Of a stretch of DNA of 64,000 nucleotides, positions 1 to 7,843 are shown piece after piece. The DNA is from Weeksella virosa DSM 16922. Its GTDB lineage: Bacteria > Bacteroidota > Bacteroidia > Flavobacteriales > Weeksellaceae. The stretch lies in assembly GCF_000189415.1 (NCBI RefSeq), contig NC_015144.1:1908001-1972000 (forward strand), read 5' to 3'. Position 1 is the stretch's first letter. The number at the start of each line of letters is the position of its first letter. A program made the translations under genes and the position numbers. The notes beneath the pieces are model-generated. The model saw only the letters and a list, made by a program, of their open reading frames with translations. It was not told the origin of the DNA and made no database searches.

Positions 1-629
1 TTTCTATTCGTTCATATGTTTCGGCTGTGGGGACTATCAGAACAGAAAAATCTTTTCAAGAACTTGATCTTCAAAAAATAGATCATTCGATTGTTCGTTG
101 TCCTGATGATGATATTGCCGATCAAATGATTGAATATATTAAACAAATCAGAAAAGAAGGCGATACGATTGGAGGCGAAATTACTTGCGTTGTAGAGAAT
201 GTACCGGTTGGTTTAGGAGAGCCAATATTCGATAAATTGCATGCGCGTTTAGCCCATGCAATGATGAGTATCAATGCAGTAAAGGGTTTCGAATATGGAG
301 TGGGTTTTGATGCTATTACAAAGAAAGGTTCTCAAATAAATGATCTTTTTTTGCCAAATATGCGAACGAAAACAAATTTCTCGGGCGGTATACAAGGTGG
401 AATTTCAAACGGAATGCCTATTTATTTCAAAATAGCTTTTAAGCCTGTTGCTACTTTGATGCAAGTACAAGAAACGATTGACCAAAATAACGAATTAACA
501 ACTTTTATTGGGAAAGGTCGTCATGATCCATGTGTTGTTTCGAGAGCTGTGCCGATTGTAGATGCAATGACGGCCTTGGTATTAGCGGATATGACTTTGT
601 ATAATCGTTCCCAAGAAAGAATAAATTAA
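1..629 (+). CDS. aroC: Chorismate synthase, 5' end cut by window edge
   Basis: Chorismate synthase converts 5-enolpyruvylshikimate-3-phosphate to chorismate, the last common step of aromatic amino acid synthesis, using reduced FMN. The reading frame is open from base 3 ([12 protein letters not shown]...), so the visible GTG at 27 is internal and the real start lies outside the window. About 209 C-terminal residues are present of a family length near 350-360. Family-typical stretches are visible: [18 protein letters not shown], the [18 protein letters not shown] region, the [13 protein letters not shown] core and the late [18 protein letters not shown] segment. The stop is TAA at 627-629 and an AT-rich inverted repeat follows at once. 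Identification is firm; only the N-terminal third is missing, because of the window edge and not because of mutation. Confidence 0.97.
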   Translation, partial: SIRSYVSAVGTIRTEKSFQELDLQKIDHSIVRCPDDDIADQMIEYIKQIRKEGDTIGGEITCVVENVPVGLGEPIFDKLHARLAHAMMSINAVKGFEYGVGFDAITKKGSQINDLFLPNMRTKTNFSGGIQGGISNGMPIYFKIAFKPVATLMQVQETIDQNNELTTFIGKGRHDPCVVSRAVPIVDAMTALVLADMTLYNRSQERIN

Positions 630-637
630 ATAATTGG

Positions 638-658
638 TATATTATTTGGAATAATATA
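638..658. promoter_or_regulatory. Perfect AT-rich inverted repeat downstream of aroC
   Basis: Eight-base arms TATATTAT and ATAATATA flank a TTGGA loop. The repeat sits 9 bases after the aroC stop and about 50 bases before the next start. A related ATTAT-TTGGA-like motif recurs at about 677-697, overlapping a TATATTTG -7 box at 680-687. It could be a weak terminator, without a clean T tract, or an operator for the gene at 708. The function is inferred. Confidence 0.35.
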
Positions 659-679
659 TAAATATTAATCAAATTTCAT

Positions 680-687
680 TATATTTG
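680..687 (+). promoter_or_regulatory. Candidate -7 box (TATATTTG) for the small T9SS protein
   Basis: TATATTTG matches the Bacteroidota -7 consensus TAnnTTTG and lies 20 bases upstream of the ATG at 708. No TTTG or TTG is seen at the right distance upstream (the nearest TTTG leaves a 31-base spacer), so this is only half a promoter match. Confidence 0.4.
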
Positions 688-707
688 GAATGATAATGCC
701 GTAGTGT

Positions 708-1052
708 ATGAGAAACATTATATTTTTTATATTTTATATATTTATAGGAATCACACAATTATCTGCACAGACAGGTACTCGTCATAATCCAATGTCTTTG
801 CAGAACGAGGAGAAAGTTGTGTTGATCTCTCCCAATCCTGCTACTAATCAGATAACTGTGAATGCTTCTAAAGTTTCAACGAAAGTAAACTCAATCGCTA
901 TATATTCTATCATTGGAAATGAGGTTCTAAATATTAGGCCAGAGTCGAATACCGTTGTTATGAATGTTGCAAACCTAAAAAAAGGTAAATATATAGTAAA
1001 AACATTCTTCAGTAATGGAAATTCTGAAGTGACAACGTTGATAAAAAATTAG
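708..1052 (+). CDS. Small secreted protein, almost entirely a T9SS sorting domain
   Basis: This 114-residue protein has a signal peptide (residues 1-20, ending LSAQ), about 15-20 residues of linker, and then a type A T9SS C-terminal sorting domain from about residue 37 to the end. Marks of that domain are the SPNPATNQITVNA start, the IYSIIGNEV strand, the LKKGKYIVKTF block and the terminal LIKN. In known T9SS cargo the sorting domain follows a large functional domain and is cleaved at the cell surface. Here there is practically no cargo. It might be a stand-alone surface peptide, a remnant of a longer protein, or a structural domain. A terminator shared with the convergent downstream gene follows. 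The domain call is firm and the role unknown. Confidence 0.85.
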   Translation: MRNIIFFIFYIFIGITQLSAQTGTRHNPMSLQNEEKVVLISPNPATNQITVNASKVSTKVNSIAIYSIIGNEVLNIRPESNTVVMNVANLKKGKYIVKTFFSNGNSEVTTLIKN

Positions 1053-1075
1053 CATCTAATATTAAGTGTCAAGAT

Positions 1076-1107
1076 AAAAAAGGGTAGAAATTTTTCTACC
1101 CTTTTTT
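1076..1107. terminator. Bidirectional terminator between two convergent T9SS genes
   Basis: The stem GGGTAGAAA (1082-1090) pairs with TTTCTACCC (1093-1101). It is flanked by an A run on the left and a T run on the right, so it can act as an intrinsic terminator on both strands for the genes ending at 1052 (+) and 1121 (-). Confidence 0.85.
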
Positions 1108-1120
1108 CTTCCCTATTTTT

Positions 1121-2029
1121 TTACTTTTTGATAATTCGCTTGATAATTACCGAATCAGGAGTTTTGAGTTGTAAATAATAAATTCCGTTTTCTAAATGTT
1201 GAATATCAATGGTTTGTTGGTTTGTTTTGGGCAATGAAATATATTTACCATACGCATCAAATAAAAGCAAAGTCTCGACTTTTTCCTTGGTTTTTAGATG
1301 GATATAATCATGACTTGGATTCGGATAAATCTCCAATTCTGTAGAAGAATTTTCATTTGTCGATAGGATATCTAATTGAGAGATTCTGATATTATCAATG
1401 TAAAAACTCGTTCCTAAATCAATCATAAACAAATCGAAAAAACTCAACTCCCCACCAAAAGGTGCAAAAGAATTGTCTAAAATTTTGGTGCTTTCTAAGT
1501 ATATTTTTGAGTTCTTTTTTGTTTGATCAATTTCGAAAGTCACATTTAACCATTGGTTTGTTTCGAAAGAAGAATTCGGAATTTCTTCTAAAAAGTCCCC
1601 AACTCCCGCATAAATTTTATCATCAAAACCACTAAAATTAATCGAAGCCAGAGCAAGAGAATCTTGGTTTTTTAGACTCAAAACAATATCCGACATCAAA
1701 TCTGAACTTTTAGGTTCTAAAAAAATATCCATCGAAATTTTGGTTCGATCATATATTGGTGAAACTTTGTTAAGAACCCCTTTGAAGCCAAAGGTAGATG
1801 TTGGAATAAGGTAAAGAGAGTTCTCTCCGTCCGATTGCTTTTCTTTGCTGATTTCTCCACCATCGTAGGCAACAAAATCATCGTCGACTATATGGTAAGC
1901 AAACCAACCTTTTTGGTTGTTGAGCGGGCCGCTTATGAAGCCTTCATTCTCTTCGAAAGAAATTTTAGTAGTTTGTGCATAGCTGTTACAAACAAAAAAG
2001 TTTAAAGCAAATAGTAGAATATTTTTCAT
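1121..2029 (-). CDS. Secreted T9SS type A sorting-domain protein
   Basis: A 302-residue protein with a signal peptide (residues 1-19, MKNILLFALNFFVCNSYAQ) and a C-terminal T9SS sorting domain from about residue 230 (LEIYPNPSHDYIHLKT, then LFDAYGKYI, then LENGIYYLQLKT, ending IIKRIIKK). The roughly 210 residues between are rich in beta-strand pattern (KISMDIFLEPKSS, WLNVTFEIDQTKKNSKIYLE, FYIDNIRIS). That resembles the laminin-G/concanavalin-like jelly-roll folds found in many Bacteroidota exoproteins, but I see no catalytic motif. Expected path: Sec export, then T9SS across the outer membrane and attachment or release at the surface. The ligand is unknown. Confidence 0.85.
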   Translation of the reverse strand: MKNILLFALNFFVCNSYAQTTKISFEENEGFISGPLNNQKGWFAYHIVDDDFVAYDGGEISKEKQSDGENSLYLIPTSTFGFKGVLNKVSPIYDRTKISMDIFLEPKSSDLMSDIVLSLKNQDSLALASINFSGFDDKIYAGVGDFLEEIPNSSFETNQWLNVTFEIDQTKKNSKIYLESTKILDNSFAPFGGELSFFDLFMIDLGTSFYIDNIRISQLDILSTNENSSTELEIYPNPSHDYIHLKTKEKVETLLLFDAYGKYISLPKTNQQTIDIQHLENGIYYLQLKTPDSVIIKRIIKK

Positions 2030-2093
2030 ATTTAGTTACAATTTTTGATAAATGTAATTATAAAAAAAGAAAAGGCTGTAAGCAAAGATTGTT

Positions 2094-3167
2094 CTAATCT
2101 TGAGGAAATTCTATACGCAATTGTTCGCCATATAGTTTGTTGTGGTCTAGATTACTTAAGGAAATTCCGATAAGTCGTACAGGTCGAAAAGGAGTATAAG
2201 CTTCTTGCAATAACTCTAAAGCTGCTTGCTTGAAAAGTTGAGCATCTTGAATTGAAAATAAAAACGTTTTACTTTTTGTGCTCACTTGAAAATCATTGAA
2301 CTTCATTTTCAGGGTAATTGTTCTACCATACGTTTGGTTTTTCACAGTCCACATCCACACTTCTTCGATCATCGGAATAAGACGTTTCTTCAGTTCTTGT
2401 AGATCATTCAAATCGGTAACAAAGGTATTTTCTGTCCCGATCGATTTTCTGATGCGATGACTTTTCACTTCTCGGTGGTCAATTGCACGAGCGATATTGT
2501 AATAATACAAACCCGATTTTCCGAATTCTCGAAGGATTTTTTCCAATGAAAGTTTTTTTAGGTCTTTCCCTGTTTCTATATTCATCATCCGCATCCGTTG
2601 TGCAGTCTGTTTCCCAATTCCGTAAAATTTTTCGATAGGTAATTCTTCTACAAATTTTTCGGCCATTTTGGGTGTGATGACAAACAAACCGTCTGGTTTA
2701 CGATAATCGGATGCAATTTTGGCTAAAAATTTATTGAAAGAAACGCCAGCCGAAGCAGTGAGCTTTGTTGTTTCTTTTATTTTTTGTTTAATTTCTTTGG
2801 CAATCGTCGTAGCATATTCGATATTCGGGTGATTATGAGTTACATCTAAATACGCTTCATCCAGTGATAGTGGCTCGATTAGGTCAGTGTATTCTGCAAA
2901 AATTTCTTTTATTTGATTCGAAACTTCTTTGTATGCAGCAAAATTTCCTTTTACAAAAATAAGTTGTGGACATTTTCTCTTCGCTACAGCAGAAGGCATG
3001 GCAGAACGTACACCGTATCGTCTAGCTTCGTAGCTTGCTGTAGCTACAACTCCACGATCAGAACTACTCCCGACAGCAATGCATTTGCCACGAAGTTCTG
3101 GGTGATCTCGCTGCTCAACCGATGCATAAAATGCATCCATATCGATATGGATAATCTTCCGAGTCAC
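2094..3167 (-). CDS. dinB: DNA polymerase IV (Y-family, translesion)
   Basis: A 357-residue Y-family polymerase of typical length. The palm motif DMDAFYASVEQRD with a metal-binding Asp is at about residues 9-21, the second acidic motif SLDEAYLDV at about 101-109, the SAGVSFNKFLAKIASDYRKP segment at about 139-158, and the little-finger domain at about 240-345. It copies past damaged bases at the cost of fidelity. The start is GTG and overlaps the stop of the upstream antiporter gene by one base (TAGTG on the minus strand), a classic arrangement for translational coupling. It is therefore the last gene of a four-gene minus-strand run. No beta-clamp motif is obvious at the C-terminus (RIEFPQD). 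Confidence 0.97.
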   Translation of the reverse strand: MTRKIIHIDMDAFYASVEQRDHPELRGKCIAVGSSSDRGVVATASYEARRYGVRSAMPSAVAKRKCPQLIFVKGNFAAYKEVSNQIKEIFAEYTDLIEPLSLDEAYLDVTHNHPNIEYATTIAKEIKQKIKETTKLTASAGVSFNKFLAKIASDYRKPDGLFVITPKMAEKFVEELPIEKFYGIGKQTAQRMRMMNIETGKDLKKLSLEKILREFGKSGLYYYNIARAIDHREVKSHRIRKSIGTENTFVTDLNDLQELKKRLIPMIEEVWMWTVKNQTYGRTITLKMKFNDFQVSTKSKTFLFSIQDAQLFKQAALELLQEAYTPFRPVRLIGISLSNLDHNKLYGEQLRIEFPQD

Positions 3168-5443
3168 TAATTCAGTTGATTCTTTTGTATAAATTCTTTT
3201 AGATTATTTTTATCAGCCACTATCGTAATATAATCCCCAGTATAGATTGGGATATTACGGTCTGGATTATAAATCATATCTCCATCTTTTCTTTCTATCG
3301 CTACTACTAATCCGTTGGCATTGTCTTTTATCCAACCTACATTTTTGCAATTTTCTGCAGCTAAATCAGTTGGTACAGATATTTTGTCTATAATAACATT
3401 GAGTTCGGTAGAAGGTGTTTCTGCTTGTATAATTTGTTCGATTGAATTGATGTAATTCTCAAAGCCTTGTATTTGCTCATCTGTACCGATAATGCCAATG
3501 ATATCATTAGAGAACAAAACATCGTTGCTTTTGGGTATTGCAATAGTATGATCTCCTCGTTTGATGTAGGCAATATTGATATTGAAGCGTTTTCGCCAGT
3601 TTAAGGTTTCTAGAGTTTTGCCGACAAAATCGATATGTTTTGGTAAGGTAATTTCGGATATATGGGTGTTATCCCACGTATGTTGGTAATGGTTTGTGTT
3701 ATCTATTTTTTCTTGTTTTAGTCTTTCTTGTTCTTGGTTTTCACGTTCATTCAGATTAAAAATAAAATGAGATGTAAAGGTTTTATAATAATTTCTAAGT
3801 CCAGGACTGACTGTATAAATAATTACTGGTAAAAGGATTGTCAAGATAATTCCGATCAATACATTGCTGAAAAATTGGTTATAAATAAACAATATTAGCA
3901 CGATAAGAATAATACTTCTGATTATAGTAATGATAAGAATTGGTCCTCTGTTATAGGTTGATTGATTCCATAATTTATATAATTCTTTGTTAGATGGCCG
4001 ATCGCCTAAAATTGCCCAAAGAAATGGACTAGAAATCAATAAGCTTAATACAAAAGCTATAATATGCGCAACGTTTGGTTTTGTATAATCATACAAATAA
4101 AGTAAGATATAATACTTGATACTTAAAGTAATCGCAATAATCAATACAACATTGATAATGATAGTGAAGAATGTTTTTTGGAGATTTTTCTTCCAGCTTC
4201 CTTCGTCTTGGATATGTTGCGTATCCGATGAATATTTAGAGATAGCAAGTAGAATATTTTTGGGTAGATGCTTTTCTAAATAATTGTAGGTTGGCTCGGA
4301 TAGTTTTATCAAATAGGGCGTTGTAAAAGTTGTAACTGCAGATACACCTACTGCAACAGGAAAAAGAAAATCACTTGTTACGCCCAAGGTTAGTCCCAAG
4401 CCGGCTACGATAAAAGCAAATTCACCAATTTGTGCCATACTCATTCCTACCTGTACAGATTGTTTTAGGGGTTGTCCTGATATTAAAGCACCTAAATCAG
4501 TGAATAATAATTTGCCGAAAATTGTTAAAAGCGTAACGATAAAAATTGCGCCTTTATATTCGTACATAGAACTTGGGTTAATCATCATTCCGATAGAAAT
4601 AAAGAAAATCGTGGCAAATAGATTTTTTACAGAGGCAATAGTGGTATTTATTTTTTCTGCAAAAACCGTTTCTGCTAGAATGGATCCCATAACGAATGCT
4701 CCCAGTTCGATTGAAAATCCTGCTAAATCTGCAATATAAACCATGCCGAAACACAATCCTATCGATAGGATTAAGAGGGCTTCATCATCGAGATGTTTTT
4801 TCACATTTCGCAAAAGACTGGGGATAAGGAATATTCCTGCTACAAACCAGAGGACTAAGAAAAATAATAAATTAACAAAAGAAGAGAGCATCTCTGTTCC
4901 GTCGAACTGTTGACTAACAGCTAAGGTTGAGAGCATTACCATGAGTAAAATCACTACAATGTCTTCTACGATAAGTATACCAAAAACAACATTGGCAAAC
5001 TTTTTTCGTTTTAATCCCAATTCTTCAAAAGCTCGGATGATAATTGTGGTAGATGAGCTGGCTAATAGCCCACCCAAAAATAAGCTATCCATTTTGCCCC
5101 ACCCCATGGCTGTACCTACGAAATACCCAACCATAAGGATGAAAACAATTTCTACTAAAGCTGTAATGGAAGCAGCACCGCCAACTTTGAGTAGTTTTTT
5201 GAAACTGAATTCTAATCCTAAACTAAAGAGCAAAAAAATTACGCCAATTTTAGCTAATATTTCTACATTTTCTGGATCTGTAACATTCGGTAAATATTGA
5301 AAATAAGGGCCAACCAAAAAACCTGCAATGATATAGCCTAATACTAAGGGTTGATTGATTCTTTTGAATATCAGTGTAGTAATGGCGCCCGTACATAGTA
5401 TGAGTGCTAAATCTATTATAAGTTTAGGCAAATGACCTTCCAT
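3167..5443 (-). CDS. Kef/CPA2-type monovalent cation:proton antiporter with C-terminal RCK_C-like domains
   Basis: A 758-residue inner-membrane protein. Residues 1-390 form the CPA2 Na+/H+ exchanger fold with about 12 helices; the family's GLELSF-like motif (FSLGLEFSFKKL) is at about 73-84, and the SIELGAFVMGSILAET and AQIGEFAFIVAGLGL segments are visible. Residues about 420-545 add four or five further helices, which is more than plain KefB/KefC. Two cytosolic TrkA-C/RCK_C-like modules follow at about 595-670 and 690-755. No NAD-binding TrkA-N (Rossmann) domain is seen, so gating differs from the glutathione-adduct-gated Kef proteins of enterobacteria. It lies 10 bases after the methyltransferase gene and is coupled to dinB. 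The transported ion (K+ or Na+) cannot be told from sequence. Confidence 0.9.
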   Translation of the reverse strand: MEGHLPKLIIDLALILCTGAITTLIFKRINQPLVLGYIIAGFLVGPYFQYLPNVTDPENVEILAKIGVIFLLFSLGLEFSFKKLLKVGGAASITALVEIVFILMVGYFVGTAMGWGKMDSLFLGGLLASSSTTIIIRAFEELGLKRKKFANVVFGILIVEDIVVILLMVMLSTLAVSQQFDGTEMLSSFVNLLFFLVLWFVAGIFLIPSLLRNVKKHLDDEALLILSIGLCFGMVYIADLAGFSIELGAFVMGSILAETVFAEKINTTIASVKNLFATIFFISIGMMINPSSMYEYKGAIFIVTLLTIFGKLLFTDLGALISGQPLKQSVQVGMSMAQIGEFAFIVAGLGLTLGVTSDFLFPVAVGVSAVTTFTTPYLIKLSEPTYNYLEKHLPKNILLAISKYSSDTQHIQDEGSWKKNLQKTFFTIIINVVLIIAITLSIKYYILLYLYDYTKPNVAHIIAFVLSLLISSPFLWAILGDRPSNKELYKLWNQSTYNRGPILIITIIRSIILIVLILFIYNQFFSNVLIGIILTILLPVIIYTVSPGLRNYYKTFTSHFIFNLNERENQEQERLKQEKIDNTNHYQHTWDNTHISEITLPKHIDFVGKTLETLNWRKRFNINIAYIKRGDHTIAIPKSNDVLFSNDIIGIIGTDEQIQGFENYINSIEQIIQAETPSTELNVIIDKISVPTDLAAENCKNVGWIKDNANGLVVAIERKDGDMIYNPDRNIPIYTGDYITIVADKNNLKEFIQKNQLN

Positions 5444-5453
5444 AAATAAAAAA

Positions 5454-6158
5454 TTAAATTTTCGTGAGTTTTGCTAAAAAAGAAAATTCATCTTCTAAAA
5501 TAACTTCTGAATAGAAATAGTTGTTATAAGCAGCATTTTCTAAAGTATTTTTGTCTAAATATAACCAAGGAAAATTCTCCTTCTGATTACCATAATGGAC
5601 AGTAAATTCTACTTCTCCATAGTATTTCTTAGAAAAAGGCAACTCGTATTCATTACCCAAATCTTGGTTATACATATAGAGAATATCTGTGCTATCAAGA
5701 AAAATAGAGCCTTCTGGTGATAATAATTGATGAAGTTTCTGTAAATGAAAATCAATAGCATCTAGACTTCTGAAAAGTCCAGAACCATTCATCATTAACA
5801 AAATTGTGTCAAAAACTTCATTCGACAATTCCATATAATCCATACAAATTACTTTTCTTACGCCTCTGTTTTTTGCAACCTCGGTTGCATTCCTAGAAAT
5901 ATCAATTGCCGTAACATCCAAGTGGCGCTCGTTTTGCAAATATAAACTGTGAGAACCAGTACCACAGCCAATGTCTGCTACTTTTCCATATGCTAATTCT
6001 AGAGCTTTTTGTTCTAATTTGTTCATCTGTTCATAAGAACGAAATAAGATTTCCATCGGGAAATCATCCATCTCAGAAATGTTCGTTTCTGTTCGTAGCA
6101 TTCCTTTGCTTTTATGCTCGTAATAATCTTTTATGGCTTGCCCGAATAAATCTAGCAT
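5454..6158 (-). CDS. Class I SAM-dependent methyltransferase
   Basis: A 234-residue protein with a Rossmann methyltransferase core. Motif I VADIGCGTGSHSLYL (SAM glycine loop) is at about residues 60-74, the acidic end of strand 2 is VTAIDIS at about 84-90, followed by VICMDYMEL at about 104-112, and the motif IV region is DTILLMMNGSGLFR. The N-terminal part (LFGQAIKDYYEHKSKGMLRT) and the C-terminal part (FPWLYLDKNTLENAAYNN) are typical of an uncharacterised Bacteroidota family. The substrate is unknown; the short length and lack of an RNA-binding domain argue for a small molecule. Its start overlaps the 3' end of the upstream ypdA-like gene by 7 bases, so the two are very likely co-transcribed. 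Confidence 0.85.
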   Translation of the reverse strand: MLDLFGQAIKDYYEHKSKGMLRTETNISEMDDFPMEILFRSYEQMNKLEQKALELAYGKVADIGCGTGSHSLYLQNERHLDVTAIDISRNATEVAKNRGVRKVICMDYMELSNEVFDTILLMMNGSGLFRSLDAIDFHLQKLHQLLSPEGSIFLDSTDILYMYNQDLGNEYELPFSKKYYGEVEFTVHYGNQKENFPWLYLDKNTLENAAYNNYFYSEVILEDEFSFLAKLTKI

Positions 6159-7123
6159 GATTTGTTTTTTATAGAATTGATAATTTGTTCTGCGTGTATT
6201 CTAGAGTTTTCTATGAACCAAATATTTGTTTGTAGACCTCCACAAACGACACCAGCTAAAAATAATCCATCGATATTTGTTTCCATAGTTTCTGGGTTAT
6301 AGCTAGGGGTTTTTAGCCCATCGGTACTCAACTCAATGCCAATATTCTCGAGCAAAGCAAAATTTGGTTGATAACCAGTCATGGCCAAAACAACATCATT
6401 TTTCAGTTCTATTATCTCCTTCGGCGTATGGATCAAAACCGAATTCTCTTTTACTTCTTGCAAAGTAGATTCGAAATGTGCTTTGATAGAACCTTCTGCA
6501 ATACGATTTTCTATATCGGGCCTTACCCAGTATTTTAAACTATTGGTAAACCCTTTTCCGCGAATTACCATAGTCACTTTTGCACCTTTTCTATAACACT
6601 CCAAGGCAGCATCCACAGCAGAATTATTCGCTCCAACCACAACTACATTCAAAAAAGAGTAGGGGTGAGCTTCTTTATAGTAATGATGAACTTTTGGCAA
6701 ATTTTCACCAGGAATATTCATCAGAATAGGATGATCGTAAAAACCTGTAGCCAAAATTACATGTTTACATTGGTAGGATGTTTTCGAGGTCTGAACCTGA
6801 AAGATATTATTTTTTTTCTTGATGTCTTCTACCTCTTCATATAGATGTAAATTAAATTGATGATAGCGATGAATATTTCGATAATATTCGAGTGCTTCTT
6901 GACGCCCTGGCTTCGGAGAAATACAATTAAACGGTATCCCGCCAATTTCTAGTCGCTCTGCTGTCGAAAAAAAAGTCATATACAAAGGATAATTGTATAA
7001 ACTATTGGTCAAAGTTCCTTTTTCTAGAACAAGATAACTGAGATTATTTTGTTTGGCTTCTATTGCACATGCAAGACCAATTGGGCCAGCACCTACAATG
7101 ATTAGGTCATATACATTTGTCAT
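6152..7123 (-). CDS. ypdA: YpdA-family FAD/NAD(P)-dependent oxidoreductase (putative bacillithiol disulfide reductase)
   Basis: A 323-residue flavoprotein. The FAD dinucleotide fold VGAGPIGLACAIEA is at about residues 10-23 and a second nucleotide-binding GxGxxx-like loop VVGANNSAVDAALE is at about 162-175. The N-terminal YPLYMTFFSTAERLEIGGIPF block and the late GLFLAGVVCGG motif are characteristic of YpdA proteins. In Bacillota and some Bacteroidota, YpdA reduces oxidised bacillithiol with NADPH and so restores the thiol buffer. It has no thioredoxin-reductase CxxC. As first gene of the ypdA-methyltransferase-antiporter-dinB run, it suggests thiol or electrophile stress as the common theme. 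The family call is strong; the substrate is taken from family knowledge. Confidence 0.88.
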   Translation of the reverse strand: MTNVYDLIIVGAGPIGLACAIEAKQNNLSYLVLEKGTLTNSLYNYPLYMTFFSTAERLEIGGIPFNCISPKPGRQEALEYYRNIHRYHQFNLHLYEEVEDIKKKNNIFQVQTSKTSYQCKHVILATGFYDHPILMNIPGENLPKVHHYYKEAHPYSFLNVVVVGANNSAVDAALECYRKGAKVTMVIRGKGFTNSLKYWVRPDIENRIAEGSIKAHFESTLQEVKENSVLIHTPKEIIELKNDVVLAMTGYQPNFALLENIGIELSTDGLKTPSYNPETMETNIDGLFLAGVVCGGLQTNIWFIENSRIHAEQIINSIKNKSC

Positions 7124-7186
7124 GGAACAAATTTACAGAAATGTTTGCTGAAATGCTTAATTGGAGGTAGGAAACCTGAAAATAAA

Positions 7187-7202
7187 TTAACAAATTTGTC
7201 AA
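7187..7202. promoter_or_regulatory. Candidate TetR operator 1
   Basis: TTAACAAATTTGTCAA is a 16-base palindrome with a single mismatched pair. It covers the TTTG (-33) element of the efflux-operon promoter. A related palindrome lies 41 bases further, centre to centre, at 7228-7243. Local TetR repressors usually bind such sites beside their own gene. Assignment to the regulator at 7254 is inference. Confidence 0.5.
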
Positions 7203-7226
7203 ATCGAAATATTCTTAATAATTTTG
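7195..7226 (+). promoter_or_regulatory. Bacteroidota-type promoter of the TetR-TolC-MFP-RND operon
   Basis: TTTG at 7195-7198 and TAATTTTG at 7219-7226 are separated by 20 bases, in line with the TTTG-N19to21-TAnnTTTG consensus recognised by the Bacteroidota primary sigma factor. The start codon of the TetR gene follows 27 bases later. Confidence 0.65.
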
Positions 7227-7227
7227 T

Positions 7228-7243
7228 CTAACATTTTTGTTAA
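7228..7243. promoter_or_regulatory. Candidate TetR operator 2
   Basis: CTAACATTTTTGTTAA is an inverted repeat (TAACA/TGTTA arms). Its reverse complement shares TTAACAAA..TGT with operator 1. It lies between the -7 box and the start codon, where a bound repressor would block transcription. Inferred. Confidence 0.45.
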
Positions 7244-7253
7244 TTACTAAATA

Positions 7254-7835
7254 ATGAAAGATCAAACCGAAGAAATTATAAAAAACACTGCCAAACGAAT
7301 GTTTTTTGGTGAAGGAAAATTTCATGCCACTACCCAAGAAATTGCCGATGAAGCGGGAGTTAATAGAACCCTGATAAACTATTATTTTCGATCGAGGGAT
7401 AATTTATTCGAGATTATTTTCAATGAAGCTCGGATAACAAATATCAATAAAACGAATGTGATTGCTGATAATACACTAGATTTTAGAGAGATGGTAGCCG
7501 AGTATATTGATGAATCTCTATCAATTGCTTTACAATTTCCGTATCTCGAAATATATATCGTGACGCAGATGAACAATAAAATTTGTTATTCGCAACCCGA
7601 TCATGTAGAAGAAATGACTACTATGTTTCTGCAAAGAGTAGAAGAAGAAATGGAAAAAGGAACTATAGCCAAAATGGAGCCGATTCAGTTTTTATTAAAT
7701 ATGATTTCTCTTATCAATTTTCCTTTATCAATCCGACCGTTACTTCAGCATTCGTTGCACATAACAGATGAAGAATTCGAGAGGATTTTATCAGAAAGGA
7801 AAGAAATTATTCTGCAAACTCTTTTCCAATCATAA
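7254..7835 (+). CDS. TetR/AcrR-family transcriptional repressor
   Basis: A 193-residue protein with an N-terminal TetR DNA-binding domain (residues about 8-55). The helix-turn-helix reads HATTQEIADEAGVNRTLINY followed by YFRSRDNLFEIIF, the usual recognition-helix signature. The variable C-terminal domain would bind the inducing ligand. It is first in the operon with a TolC, an adaptor and an RND pump (8-base gap to the next gene), so it most likely represses its own operon until a pump substrate arrives. Two related palindromes flank its promoter. The ligand is not predictable. Confidence 0.93.
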   Translation: MKDQTEEIIKNTAKRMFFGEGKFHATTQEIADEAGVNRTLINYYFRSRDNLFEIIFNEARITNINKTNVIADNTLDFREMVAEYIDESLSIALQFPYLEIYIVTQMNNKICYSQPDHVEEMTTMFLQRVEEEMEKGTIAKMEPIQFLLNMISLINFPLSIRPLLQHSLHITDEEFERILSERKEIILQTLFQS

Positions 7836-7843
7836 ACAAAAAG

